From contig NZ_SCTC01000069.1 in the NCBI RefSeq assembly GCF_004299445.1, positions 120,473 to 184,472 on the forward strand: a stretch of DNA of 64,000 nt. The letters run 5' to 3'. Origin of the DNA: Phenylobacterium sp. (lineage in GTDB: Bacteria; Pseudomonadota; Alphaproteobacteria; Caulobacterales; Caulobacteraceae). The position numbers and the translations under genes are program-made. Positions 37,374-45,339 of this stretch are shown here, piece by piece; position 1 is the stretch's first letter, and each line of letters starts with the position of its first letter. The notes under the pieces were generated by a model. It was not told the origin of the DNA, did no database searches, and saw only the letters and a program-made list of their open reading frames with translations.

Positions 37374-38165
37374 CTAGGGCGCCGGCGGCGGTCCGGGCGG
37401 TGGCGGGAAGGCCAACGGGTCAATCGCGGCGCCTGGCGATCCGGCCGTCACCGCCGCGTACAGGGCCGTGCCGACGGGGCTGTAGGTGATGGCCTCGATG
37501 AGCAGCGTCGAGCCGATCAGGACGCCCACCCCCCAGAACCAGGCCGGATGGATCCGTCCGTCGCGGCGCAGGTCGGCGATCATCCCGGCCAGCGGGAACA
37601 GCAGCACGGCGACCGTGGTGGCCTCCCAGGCCCATGGAATCAGCAGCGGCATCGGCAGGAGCCGCCCGAAGCCCGGACCCAGCAACAGCGCCATGCCGCA
37701 GAAGTGCAGCCGCCGGTGCCAGTCGGTCTGCTTGCGAAGTCGCACCGCGGCCCAGACCAGACCGGCGAAGGTGAAGAGCGACAGGGGGTCGAAGACCAGG
37801 AACTGCAACGGCCGGAAGAAGAACGGCACGCCGCCTCGACGCAGCATGGCCACCGTGACCACGCAGCCCAGCACGACCATCAGCACCACCCACCCGGCGG
37901 CGATCCAGCCAAGGCGCCGGTGGAGTTCGATCCGATCGGTCGCGGCGAGCACGTTCTGCGTGAGGAAGATGCCGACCCAGCCCATGAACACCACGGCGTG
38001 CGCGTGGACGTACCAGGGCGAGGCGAACGTCGAGCGGCCCATGGCCAGCTGGAGCGAGAAGCCCGCGACGATCACCAGGGTCATGGCGATCGCGCCGCCC
38101 AGGAAAAAGCCTTGGTCACGGCCGGATGAGGTCGGCGGCCTGTCAGCGATAGCAGTCATGTTCAC
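37374..38165 (-). CDS. Multi-spanning membrane protein, unknown function
   Basis: 263 residues with about seven hydrophobic helices (GGAIAMTLVIVAGFSLQLA, AHAVVFMGWVGIFLTQNVLA, RLGWIAAGWVVLMVVLG, then FTFAGLVWAAVRLR). Histidines in YVHAHAVVF, ELHRRLGW and DWHRRLHF recall cytochrome b561/DUF2306-like proteins, where they could bind heme, but I cannot assign the family. The proline-rich tail (FPPPPGPPPAP) is cytoplasmic or disordered. The start may be the ATG at 38165 or 38159. Confidence 0.6.
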   Translation of the reverse strand: MNMTAIADRPPTSSGRDQGFFLGGAIAMTLVIVAGFSLQLAMGRSTFASPWYVHAHAVVFMGWVGIFLTQNVLAATDRIELHRRLGWIAAGWVVLMVVLGCVVTVAMLRRGGVPFFFRPLQFLVFDPLSLFTFAGLVWAAVRLRKQTDWHRRLHFCGMALLLGPGFGRLLPMPLLIPWAWEATTVAVLLFPLAGMIADLRRDGRIHPAWFWGVGVLIGSTLLIEAITYSPVGTALYAAVTAGSPGAAIDPLAFPPPPGPPPAP

Positions 38166-38239
38166 ACTCCCCCTGCGAACACGGTAACCCCAAGCGCGCC
38201 GTCGAGCCAGCCGAGCGTCTTCCGGTCAGGATCCGGCCT

Positions 38240-38533
38240 TCAGAAGACCCCGACGGCGAGCTGCGCCCAGAACAGTGTGAAGCCGCCCGCGAGCGCAAGG
38301 CCTGCCAGCGCGCGGTAGGCGGGCCGATCGGTCAGCCTGACGGCGAGCTCGAACGCTCCGCAGGCGGCGACCAGCATGGCCCCGAAGATCGCGAAGTCGG
38401 CCTCATCCCAGGCGACCTCGGGTGTGAACGTCATCGCGACCAGCGGAAGCAGCAGCAGGAGAGCCCCTGTGCCCCACATGGCGATCCGCCACCGGCCGCG
38501 CCCGCGTCGACCGATAGGTTCGTGTCGCGCCAT
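38240..38533 (-). CDS. Small membrane protein, unknown function
   Basis: 97 residues from the ATG at 38533 behind AGGAG. A basic N-terminus (RHEPIGRRGRGRWRIAMWG) leads into three hydrophobic segments (LLLLLPLVAMTF, FAIFGAMLVAACGAFELAV and LAGLALAGGFTLFWAQLAV). It may be co-expressed with the membrane protein gene 74 bp downstream. I do not recognise the family. Confidence 0.6.
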   Translation of the reverse strand: MARHEPIGRRGRGRWRIAMWGTGALLLLLPLVAMTFTPEVAWDEADFAIFGAMLVAACGAFELAVRLTDRPAYRALAGLALAGGFTLFWAQLAVGVF

Positions 38534-38685
38534 GGTCCCGCACTCCTCCCGAACGTCTCCACCCTGCCACGACGGGCTCAAGGCTGTGATCTGGATGCTG
38601 TGGAGTTCCGATGCAGCCGCCCCTCTTGACCTACCATCCGTCAACCTCGCCGAACTGGGCCAACGCCATAACGAGGAAGACCCAA

Positions 38686-39564
38686 ATGCCCACGTTCGAG
38701 ACGCTGCTGTATTCGGTGGAGGACGGGATCGCGACGATCACGCTGAACCGGCCCGAGAAACTCAACGCCTTCAACACCAAGATGATGCAGGAGATGATCG
38801 CCGCGTTCGACGAGACCGACGCCGACGACAACGTTCGGGTGGTGATCGTGACCGGCGCGGGCCGGGCCTTTTGCGCCGGGGCCGACCTGTCGGCCGGCGC
38901 CGAGACCTTCAATTACGATGCGCGAGAGGCGGTGCACCGCGAAGCCCGCATGCGTGAGGGCGTCCAGCGCGACGGCGGCGGTCTACTGACCCTGCGGATC
39001 TTCGAGAGCCTCAAGCCGGTGATCTCGGCCTGCAACGGCGCGGCCGTGGGCGTGGGCGTCACCATGCAGCTGGCCATGGACATCCGGCTGGCGTCGGACA
39101 CGGCCCGCTACGGCTTCGTCTTTGCTCGTCGCGGCCTGAACCCCGAGGCGGCGTCGTCCTGGTTCCTGCCGCATCTGGTAGGCGTCCAGACAGCGCTGGA
39201 GTGGTGCTACACCGGCCGCATCTTCCCGGCCTCGGAGGCGCATGAGCGCGGCCTGGTCCGCTCGGTCCACGCGCCCGACGATCTGCTGCCGGCCGCCAAG
39301 GCCATCGCGCGCGAGATCGCCGACAACACCGCGCCGGTGTCGGTGGCGCTCACCCGCCAGCTGATCTGGCGCATGGCCGGGGCCCGCCACCCGATGGAAG
39401 CCCACCAGGCCGACAGCCGCGGGATCCAGTCGCGGGGCAAGGCCGGCGACGCCCGCGAGGGCGTGACCTCGTTCCTGGAGAAGCGCCCGCCGAACTATCC
39501 TGACAAGGTCTCGAAGGACCTGCCCGACATCTGGGACCACTGGACGCCGCCCGCGTTCAGCTGA
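38686..39564 (+). CDS. Enoyl-CoA hydratase/isomerase family protein (crotonase)
   Basis: 292 residues from the ATG at 38686 behind AGGAAG. ITLNRPEKLNAFNTKM and VVIVTGAGRAFCAGADLSAG contain the acyl-CoA binding and oxyanion-hole region. ACNGAAVGVGVTMQLAMDIR gives the second oxyanion glycine. RRGLNPEAASSWFLPHLVG carries a glutamate at the position used by hydratases. The long variant (FNYDAREAV insert) is common in Caulobacter. TTGAC-N9-GTCAA at 38627-38645 upstream is a possible operator. A terminator follows. Confidence 0.9.
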   Translation: MPTFETLLYSVEDGIATITLNRPEKLNAFNTKMMQEMIAAFDETDADDNVRVVIVTGAGRAFCAGADLSAGAETFNYDAREAVHREARMREGVQRDGGGLLTLRIFESLKPVISACNGAAVGVGVTMQLAMDIRLASDTARYGFVFARRGLNPEAASSWFLPHLVGVQTALEWCYTGRIFPASEAHERGLVRSVHAPDDLLPAAKAIAREIADNTAPVSVALTRQLIWRMAGARHPMEAHQADSRGIQSRGKAGDAREGVTSFLEKRPPNYPDKVSKDLPDIWDHWTPPAFS

Positions 39565-39586
39565 GCGTCGGCTCAATTACACTAGG

Positions 39587-39612
39587 ACGGCGCCCTCCGC
39601 GGGCGCCGTTTT
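39587..39612 (+). terminator. Rho-independent terminator after the crotonase gene
   Basis: ACGGCGCCC at 39587-39595, loop TCCGC, complement GGGCGCCGT at 39601-39609, running into TTTT. It starts 22 bp after the stop. Confidence 0.8.
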
Positions 39613-39855
39613 CGTTTGCGGGGGCGCCTTGCTTGTTGCGCTGCGCACACGAATAACAGGTACAAGCGCCGTCTTACTCGCACGGTGCGACGAGCGGTTG
39701 TTTAGGCGACATTCGACTTCTCACTCACGAATAGCCGATACCTCGTTGCTCTATTTCCCCGTTGTGCGCGTGAAGCGATCCCGATAATGACGGCGCACTG
39801 ATCTTGTGAATCACTGGTCGCCATATCCGGCGCCGAACCTTCGGAACCAAAAGAA

Positions 39856-40275
39856 ATGGACGAAAAGACGGAAGTCATCGAGATGACGGCGGACATTGTT
39901 TCCGCTTACGTGGGCAACAACACTGTCGCCGCCGCCGACCTGCCGAACCTGATCCAAAGCGTTCACCGCGCGCTCGCGGGCGTCTCGGCTGGCGTTGAGA
40001 CCGTCGAAGCCGCTCCGAAGGAACCGGCCGTGCCGATCCGTCGCTCGATCACGCCGGACCACCTCGTCTGCCTGGAGGACGGCCGCAAGTTCAAGTCGCT
40101 GAAGCGGCACCTGCGCACCAAGTACAACATGAGCCCCGAGGAATACCGCGCCAAGTGGGGTCTTCCGAAGGACTACCCGATGGTCGCGCCGAACTACGCC
40201 AAGGCGCGCTCCGACCTCGCCAAGCAGATGGGCCTCGGCCAAGGCGGCCGCCAGGCGCCGAAGAAGAAGCGCTAG
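39856..40275 (+). CDS. mucR: MucR/Ros-family transcriptional regulator
   Basis: 139 residues. The N-terminal oligomerisation region is EMTADIVSAYVGNNTVAAAD. The prokaryotic zinc-finger region runs from ITPDHLVCLEDGRKFKSLKR to HLRTKYNMSPEEYRAKWGLP. In classical Ros the zinc ligands are C-x2-C-x9-H-x3-H. Here they read C, D, H and then K, so the second and last ligands differ. MucR proteins silence AT-rich promoters and in Caulobacter take part in the S-to-G1 programme. The 290-bp upstream region is AT-richer than its neighbours and holds one GANTC (39808), fitting autoregulation. A strong terminator follows. Confidence 0.92.
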   Translation: MDEKTEVIEMTADIVSAYVGNNTVAAADLPNLIQSVHRALAGVSAGVETVEAAPKEPAVPIRRSITPDHLVCLEDGRKFKSLKRHLRTKYNMSPEEYRAKWGLPKDYPMVAPNYAKARSDLAKQMGLGQGGRQAPKKKR

Positions 40276-40300
40276 GTCTCAGACCGACCCGATCACAGAA

Positions 40301-40329
40301 CGCCCGCCGGCCCTCCGGCGGGCGTTTTT
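40301..40329 (+). terminator. Rho-independent terminator of mucR
   Basis: CGCCCGCCGG at 40301-40310, loop CCCT, a perfect complement at 40315-40324, then TTTTT. It begins 25 bp after the mucR stop. Confidence 0.9.
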
Positions 40330-40384
40330 GCTTGCGGCCTCTCCCGCGAAGCGGCGGGGACGCGAGCGTGCGGCAATCGGTGGA

Positions 40385-40457
40385 TTAAGTCCCGCGTTAA
40401 CCATTTTCGCCTTGCCGCCGATTCGCGGATCACGGCACATATGATTCGTCATGAATC
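40385..40457 (+). promoter_or_regulatory. CtrA-like site plus a GANTC cluster at the PAS gene start
   Basis: TTAA at 40385 and TTAACCAT at 40397 are eight bases apart, one more than the CtrA consensus. Three GANTC words follow at 40420-40424, 40443-40447 and 40453-40457; the last two are inside the first codons of the PAS gene. GANTC is the CcrM methylation site in Caulobacterales. Cell-cycle control is inferred. Confidence 0.45.
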
Positions 40458-40980
40458 CAAGCCGTTACGTGGGTATCTGAAGATGGCCGCGCAGATCGCG
40501 CCTCCGAATGTCGCGATCCGGGCGCACGAGGAGCTGTTCGCCTACTGGAGCAGCCTTCGCGCCGACGCCACCGTGCCGCCGCGCCGCCGGCTGGACCCGG
40601 GCGACATCAAGCGCCTGCTGCCGACCGTCAGCCTGATCGAGGTGCTGCCCGACGCCGACTACCGCGTGCGGCTGGCCGGAACCGGGCTCTACAACGTCTA
40701 TGGCCGCGAGATCACCGGCTGCCGCCTGGGCGAGGTCTACAACACCGCCGCGGCCGACTACTGGCGGGACGAGCTGGGCCGCGTGGTGAAGAGCCGCAAG
40801 CCGGGAGCCGGCGTGCACAACCTGGCCTGGAAGGGCGCGTCGCACCTGTCGCTGATCTGGATCCGCCTGCCGCTGGTCACCCGCGGCGACGAGGTGGACA
40901 TGATCCTGGGCTACGACGCCGTCGTGGGCCTGGGCCCCGTCCAGAGCGGAATTCGCCCCGCCTCCGCCTTGGTGGCGTAG
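40441..40980 (+). CDS. Single-PAS-domain protein (PAS_5-like)
   Basis: 179 residues from the ATG at 40441; an ATG at 40483 would drop 14 residues. The body matches PAS_5-type proteins: ELFAYWSSLRADATVPPRRR, LLPTVSLIEVLPDADYRVRL, GTGLYNVYGREITG, and a final LPLVTRGDEVDMILGYDAVV. No output domain is present, so it may act by protein contact. Such single-PAS proteins are common in alphaproteobacteria and some affect the cell cycle. Its upstream DNA carries CtrA-like and CcrM-like words. Confidence 0.78.
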   Translation: MIRHESKPLRGYLKMAAQIAPPNVAIRAHEELFAYWSSLRADATVPPRRRLDPGDIKRLLPTVSLIEVLPDADYRVRLAGTGLYNVYGREITGCRLGEVYNTAAADYWRDELGRVVKSRKPGAGVHNLAWKGASHLSLIWIRLPLVTRGDEVDMILGYDAVVGLGPVQSGIRPASALVA

Positions 40981-41061
40981 GCGCGTCATGCGCCGTCGTG
41001 AGTTTCTCGCCGTCATGAATGAGTTCATCGCCCTCGACCACGTATCCGCGGTCGAAACGCC

Positions 41062-42036
41062 CTAAGGCTTTGCGGGCGCCGCAGGCGTCGCGGGCGGCGT
41101 CGGCTGGTTGCCCTGACGCGCCGCGGCCAGGATGCTGGTCAGCGAATAGTTCCCCTCGTGGCAGGCGTACTCGAACATGCGGCCGGGCGCCGGCCCGAAG
41201 ACCACCTCGGCGCGCCAGGGCCGGCTGTAGGTGGCCGGATCGTCGACCGTGAAGATGTACGAGATCTCGCCGGGCCCCGTGCGGCGGAAGCGCTCGGTCA
41301 CCTTGGCCTCGCCCGAGATGTAAAAGCCGTCGGACCGCAGCTGGTCGCCGGGGCGGAAGCGGGTAGTCTCGACGACCAGGGTGTCGCCCTCCCAGCGGCC
41401 GAAGGACTCGCCGTTCCAGCTCGCCGGCAGGTCGGGCGTCGCCGACCCGTTCAGCCGCACCACGCGGGCGTCGTGGTACTTCTCGCCCACGATCACGATG
41501 GCGTCCCGGGTCTGCACGATCTCGACGACGTTGGCGTCGGCCTCGGCGATCAGCGGCACCCCGCCCGTTCCCGCCGTCAGGCACCGCTCATTCTGCGGCC
41601 GCTCCTCGACGTTGTCGTAGCCGCGACGGCGACGGTGCTTGCCCATCCCCAGCCGCTTCAGGGCCTCGTCGCTGTAGGGCAGTTGGCCATCGGCGGGATC
41701 GACGATCATCGAGCCGCGGATCTCACCGTTGATCCGCATCAGGCCCGTTCCCGTCTCCGGGAACTCGGACTGCGCCTGTCCCAGCGGATCGCTGGGCACG
41801 TTCACCCCGCCGGTCTTGGCCAGCGTGGCCTCCCAGACTTTCGCGTCCTCGGGCGACACGATCAGGCTCTTGAGCTGTTCGGGTCGCTCCAGCTCGGTGT
41901 AGCTGGCGCTGCTCCAGACGCCTTCGAGGTCCGGCGCCCCCCAGGGCTTACGCAGCGCTTTGGGCTTGGGCGCCGCCACCGTCGGTCCCGCCAGCAGAAG
42001 TCCGCCGATCGACGCCAACGCGACTCGCCTGTCCAT
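41062..42036 (-). CDS. Exported protein of unknown function
   Basis: 324 residues from the ATG at 42036 behind GGAGGT. A signal peptide with a paired arginine (MDRRVALASIGGLLLAG, then PTVAAP) suggests Tat or Sec export. The mature part contains DLEGVWSSASYTELERP, the NERCLTAGTGGVPLIAEAD segment with a cysteine, and WEGDTLVVETTRFRPGDQLR. The last is a hallmark of a large uncharacterised secreted family in Proteobacteria and Acidobacteria. It ends in a proline/alanine tail. The longer upstream frame is not protein-like. Confidence 0.75.
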   Translation of the reverse strand: MDRRVALASIGGLLLAGPTVAAPKPKALRKPWGAPDLEGVWSSASYTELERPEQLKSLIVSPEDAKVWEATLAKTGGVNVPSDPLGQAQSEFPETGTGLMRINGEIRGSMIVDPADGQLPYSDEALKRLGMGKHRRRRGYDNVEERPQNERCLTAGTGGVPLIAEADANVVEIVQTRDAIVIVGEKYHDARVVRLNGSATPDLPASWNGESFGRWEGDTLVVETTRFRPGDQLRSDGFYISGEAKVTERFRRTGPGEISYIFTVDDPATYSRPWRAEVVFGPAPGRMFEYACHEGNYSLTSILAAARQGNQPTPPATPAAPAKP

Positions 42037-42135
42037 GATCGAAAGACCTCCACCCGCAGGGACAATACGCAAGACCTCCGGTTTGTGGATGCCCCGCTGA
42101 GCAGGCGCCTGCCGCAAACTCATCGTCCTCCCCGG

Positions 42136-42264
42136 GCCTGTCCCCGGGGATCCAGATACGGGGGCGCAGGCCGCAAGGCGCACGGCCCTGCGGCCTGCAG
42201 GTCTTTGCGCAGCGACGCGGTCTTGTAGGGCCGGGACAAGCCTTGCCACGACGTTCAGAGGTGG
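42136..42264. repeat. Decayed palindromic repeats upstream of the exported-protein gene
   Basis: CCCGGGCCTGTCCCCGGGG near 42132-42150 is a short GC palindrome of the kind common in alphaproteobacterial spacers. At 42229-42264 the sequence GGCCGGGACAAGCC...GACGTTCAGA is a degraded copy of the inverted repeat at 10395-10437, with one arm eroded. No gene is seen in 42037-42274. Confidence 0.55.
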
Positions 42265-42274
42265 GAGGACGACC

Positions 42275-42697
42275 TCAGGCCGCGCGGGCCAGTTCGGCGT
42301 CGCGGCGGATGCGGGCCACCATCGAAGCCAGGCCGTTCGATCGCTGGGCCGAGAGCGCGCCCGCCAGCCCCAGCTCGGCGAAAGCCGCATTGGCGTCGAA
42401 GGCGAGGATCTCCTCCGGCCTGTGACCCGAATAGAGTCGCAGCAGGATGGCGATGAGGCCACGGACGATGTGGGCGTCGCTGTCGCCTCGGAAGCCCAGC
42501 GTGCCGTCGTCCCGCGGCTCCGTCACCAGCCAAACCTGGCTGGCGCAGCCCCGCACCTTGTAGGGGTCGGTACGCTCGGCGTCGGAGAGAGGCGCCAGAT
42601 CCTTGCCCATCTCGATCACATAGCGATAGCGCTCCTCCCAGTCGCCCAGGAGTTCGAACTCGTCCTTGAGCTCTGAAAGCGCGTCGGAAATGGCCAT
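42275..42697 (-). CDS. sufE: SufE-type cysteine desulfuration protein
   Basis: 140 residues, the normal length. The sulfur-accepting cysteine is C51 in YKVRGCASQVWL. The fold region is visible before it (LGDWEERYRYVIEMGKDLAP) and after it (GDSDAHIVRGLIAILLRLYS, RSNGLASMVARIR). SufE takes persulfide from SufS for Fe-S cluster assembly. No suf operon is next to it, which is common for the solitary SufE of alphaproteobacteria. Confidence 0.93.
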   Translation of the reverse strand: MAISDALSELKDEFELLGDWEERYRYVIEMGKDLAPLSDAERTDPYKVRGCASQVWLVTEPRDDGTLGFRGDSDAHIVRGLIAILLRLYSGHRPEEILAFDANAAFAELGLAGALSAQRSNGLASMVARIRRDAELARAA

Positions 42698-42738
42698 GGC
42701 GAGCGGCAGTTAAGGGGCGGCGGCCCCCGGCGCAACCG

Positions 42739-43500
42739 TTAGCGGGCCGCGGGCAGCCTGACGGTGGCCGTCATGCCCTGGCCGGGCGCCGATGTCAGGC
42801 GAAGGCGCCCTCCCATGGCCGCACAGGTGAGGTCGGCGATGGGCAGTCCCAGGCCGGCCCCCTCGGCCTTGCGGGTCAGCGCGTTCTCGCCCTGCTCGAA
42901 CGGGGCCATCAGCCGGCCCAGCTGGTCGGGGTCTACGCCTTCGCCGTGGTCGCGGATCACGATGTCGACGTCTTCGCCGCGCGGTTCGGCCGCGACGGTG
43001 ACCTCATCGCCCTCCGGCGAGAAGACGACGGCGTTGTGGATCAGTTGGGTGAGCACCGAGCGCAGGCCACGGCCGTCGGCCGTCACGGCCGGCAGCTCGC
43101 CTCGCTTGGCGATGTCCACGCGGACGCTGCGCGCCTCGAGCTCCGGCTTCAGGGCCAGCAGCACGTCGTCCAGCGCCGCATCCAGCGACTCCGGCCCCGC
43201 GTCGAAATCGACGGTGTTGCCCTCCAGGCGGGCGATCTCCAGCACCTGATTGACCAGCTTCAGGAGCTTCTGACCGCTCCCGTGAATGATCTCGGCATAT
43301 TCCTTGTACTGGGGCGTGCCGAGGGGACCGTACAGTTCCGACGTGAGAATCTCGGAGAATCCGAGGATCGAGTTGAGAGGGGTGCGCAGCTCATGGCTGA
43401 CCATGCGCAGAAACGAGCGTCGCCGCTCGTCGAGCGCCGCCTCAATGCGGGCGCGGGCGCGCCCGTCTGCGCCGTTGGGATGGTCGGCTTCTTGAGCCAT
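42739..43500 (-). CDS. Soluble histidine kinase (HisKA/HATPase)
   Basis: 253 residues from the ATG at 43500. After a charged 30-residue lead it has LRMVSHELRTPLNSILGFSE with H36, a dimerisation helix (EYAEIIHGSGQKLLKLVNQV), and an ATPase domain with VIRDHGEGVDPDQLGRLMAP and GAGLGLPIADL. There is no membrane or sensor region. The HisKA part is closely similar to that of the divergent DivJ-like kinase (GPLG...YAEIIH), which suggests duplication. The start codons are 158 bp apart. Confidence 0.88.
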   Translation of the reverse strand: MAQEADHPNGADGRARARIEAALDERRRSFLRMVSHELRTPLNSILGFSEILTSELYGPLGTPQYKEYAEIIHGSGQKLLKLVNQVLEIARLEGNTVDFDAGPESLDAALDDVLLALKPELEARSVRVDIAKRGELPAVTADGRGLRSVLTQLIHNAVVFSPEGDEVTVAAEPRGEDVDIVIRDHGEGVDPDQLGRLMAPFEQGENALTRKAEGAGLGLPIADLTCAAMGGRLRLTSAPGQGMTATVRLPAAR

Positions 43501-43658
43501 GGAACGGCGATACGCCCGGTCTGTTGTTGGCGGCAAGGTCGCTCATCCCGCTTACGAAAGCGTTTCGTGACGGGGTGTCGCAGGGGGCGTGCTCGCGCGA
43601 ATCCCCCAGTGAAGCTAGGCTCTGACTGTTCGCCCCCCAGGGGCGCCTGAGAATTTGC

Positions 43659-45305
43659 ATGGCCCGGGCCGGTTCGACATCGTCGACGAAGCGCCAAGAC
43701 GGCGACGCCGCGGGCGGCCTGCTGTGGCACGCCGGCTGGGCGCTGGCCGTTGCGCTGACGGCCGGCGGTCTCGCCGCGAATGGCCTCCTGGATGCGGGAC
43801 CCACCTTGCTGGCGCTCGGCGCGGGCGGCGCCGCGGCGGGCCTGGGCGCGATCCTGTCGCTGTTCGGCGCCCCCGGTCGCGCCGCCGCTGTGCTGGCCTG
43901 GGGCCTCGCGGGCGCCGCGGCCTGTCACCTGACCGGCGGGATCGCCGGGCCGCTCGCCGCCTGGTGCCTGGCGCCGGCCGCGGCCGCCACCGCCTTCCGC
44001 AGCCGCGACCTGCTGGCCCTGGGCGGGGCCGCCGCGCTGGCCGCCGCCGCGGTCTCGGCGCTGGACACGGCGCTGCTGCCGCTGCCGGGCGTGAACGCTG
44101 CGGCGGCGCCCTGGCTCAGCCTGCTGGCGCTCGTCACCGTCACCCTGGGTTTCGCCGCCGGGCTCGTGGGGTTCCAGGGCGCCAACCAGCGCGACGCGCG
44201 CCGCCGCGAGAAGGCCGACCAGGTCCTCGAACTGCTCCGCAATCAGCCGCTGCTGCTGGCCACCGTCGACCGCAGCGGCCGCGTGCTCAGCGCCGCCGGC
44301 GCCGTCGTCGCCGACTATGGCCCCCAGCAGCTGGAGGGCCGCAGCCTGGGTCATCTGGTGGCCGAGTCCGAGCTGCCGGCCCTGGCCGCCGCCCTGCACA
44401 CGACGGTCCGCGAGGGTGAGGCCAGCCTCTATTGCGCCCCGACCGACGGCGGCGACGGCTGGTTGGAGATCACGCTGAAGGCGAACGCGTCGGGCGACAT
44501 CGTCGCCGCCATCCGCGACGCCCGCGAACAGTTCGCCCGCGAGAAGCGCCTGGAGGCCGAGCGCGTCACCGCCGAACAGCAGAACGCCGGCAAGTCCCGC
44601 TTCCTGGCCAACATGAGCCATGAACTCCGCACGCCGCTCAACGCCATCATGGGCTTCTCCGACATCATGCGGCAGCGGCTGTTCGGGCCTCTGGGCGACC
44701 GCTACGCCGAGTACGCCGAGCTGATCCACGAGAGCGGCACGCACCTGCTGGAGCTGATCAACGACGTGCTCGACATGTCGAAGATCGAGGCCGAGCGGTT
44801 CGAACTCAGCATCGAGGCCTTCGACGCCCGCGACGCCATCGCCGCCGTGTTGCGGCTGATGCGCGGTCAGGCCGACCGGGCGGGCGTCCACCTGCGCGGC
44901 GTGCTGCCGATCGCGCCGCTGCAGGCCGAGGCCGACCGCCGGGCCGTGAAGCAGATCGCGCTGAACCTGATCTCCAACGCCCTGAAGTTCACGCCCCGCA
45001 ACGGCTCGGTGACGGTGACCGTGCAGGGCCATGGCGACACGCTGGAGCTGATCGTCGCCGACACTGGCGTCGGCATCGCCGAGGACGATCTCGACCGCCT
45101 GGGCCGCCCCTTCGAACAGGCCGGCGACGCCGAGCAGCGCGCCGCGGGCTCCGGCCTGGGCCTTTCGTTGGTCCGCGCCTTCGCCCGCCTGCACGGCGGC
45201 GAGATGTCGGTGGAAAGCTCGGTGGGCGAGGGGACGACGGTCACCGTACGCCTGCCGGTGCTGACCGAGGACGCGATCCCCGAGCCGCGGCGGCGGAACG
45301 GCTAG
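43659..45305 (+). CDS. Membrane histidine kinase, DivJ-like
   Basis: 548 residues. Residues about 22-175 hold several alanine-rich hydrophobic helices, as in DivJ. A weak PAS domain follows (LLLATVDRSGRVLSAAGA to about residue 285). The H-box is FLANMSHELRTPLNAIMGFS with H321, then YAEYAELIHESGTHLLELIN, VLDMSKIEAE, the N-box and GSGLGLSLVRAF. The catalytic half reads like Caulobacter DivJ, which phosphorylates DivK and PleD at the stalked pole. PleC-type kinases share these motifs, so I leave the symbol blank. Confidence 0.82.
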   Translation: MARAGSTSSTKRQDGDAAGGLLWHAGWALAVALTAGGLAANGLLDAGPTLLALGAGGAAAGLGAILSLFGAPGRAAAVLAWGLAGAAACHLTGGIAGPLAAWCLAPAAAATAFRSRDLLALGGAAALAAAAVSALDTALLPLPGVNAAAAPWLSLLALVTVTLGFAAGLVGFQGANQRDARRREKADQVLELLRNQPLLLATVDRSGRVLSAAGAVVADYGPQQLEGRSLGHLVAESELPALAAALHTTVREGEASLYCAPTDGGDGWLEITLKANASGDIVAAIRDAREQFAREKRLEAERVTAEQQNAGKSRFLANMSHELRTPLNAIMGFSDIMRQRLFGPLGDRYAEYAELIHESGTHLLELINDVLDMSKIEAERFELSIEAFDARDAIAAVLRLMRGQADRAGVHLRGVLPIAPLQAEADRRAVKQIALNLISNALKFTPRNGSVTVTVQGHGDTLELIVADTGVGIAEDDLDRLGRPFEQAGDAEQRAAGSGLGLSLVRAFARLHGGEMSVESSVGEGTTVTVRLPVLTEDAIPEPRRRNG

Positions 45306-45339
45306 CTAGCGAGGACGATGCTAGCACCGAGCGCGTGGT

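Noticed and set aside
40988..41065. 25-codon frame after the PAS gene
   Set aside because: Too short, no ribosome site, and it runs into the 3' end of the opposite gene.
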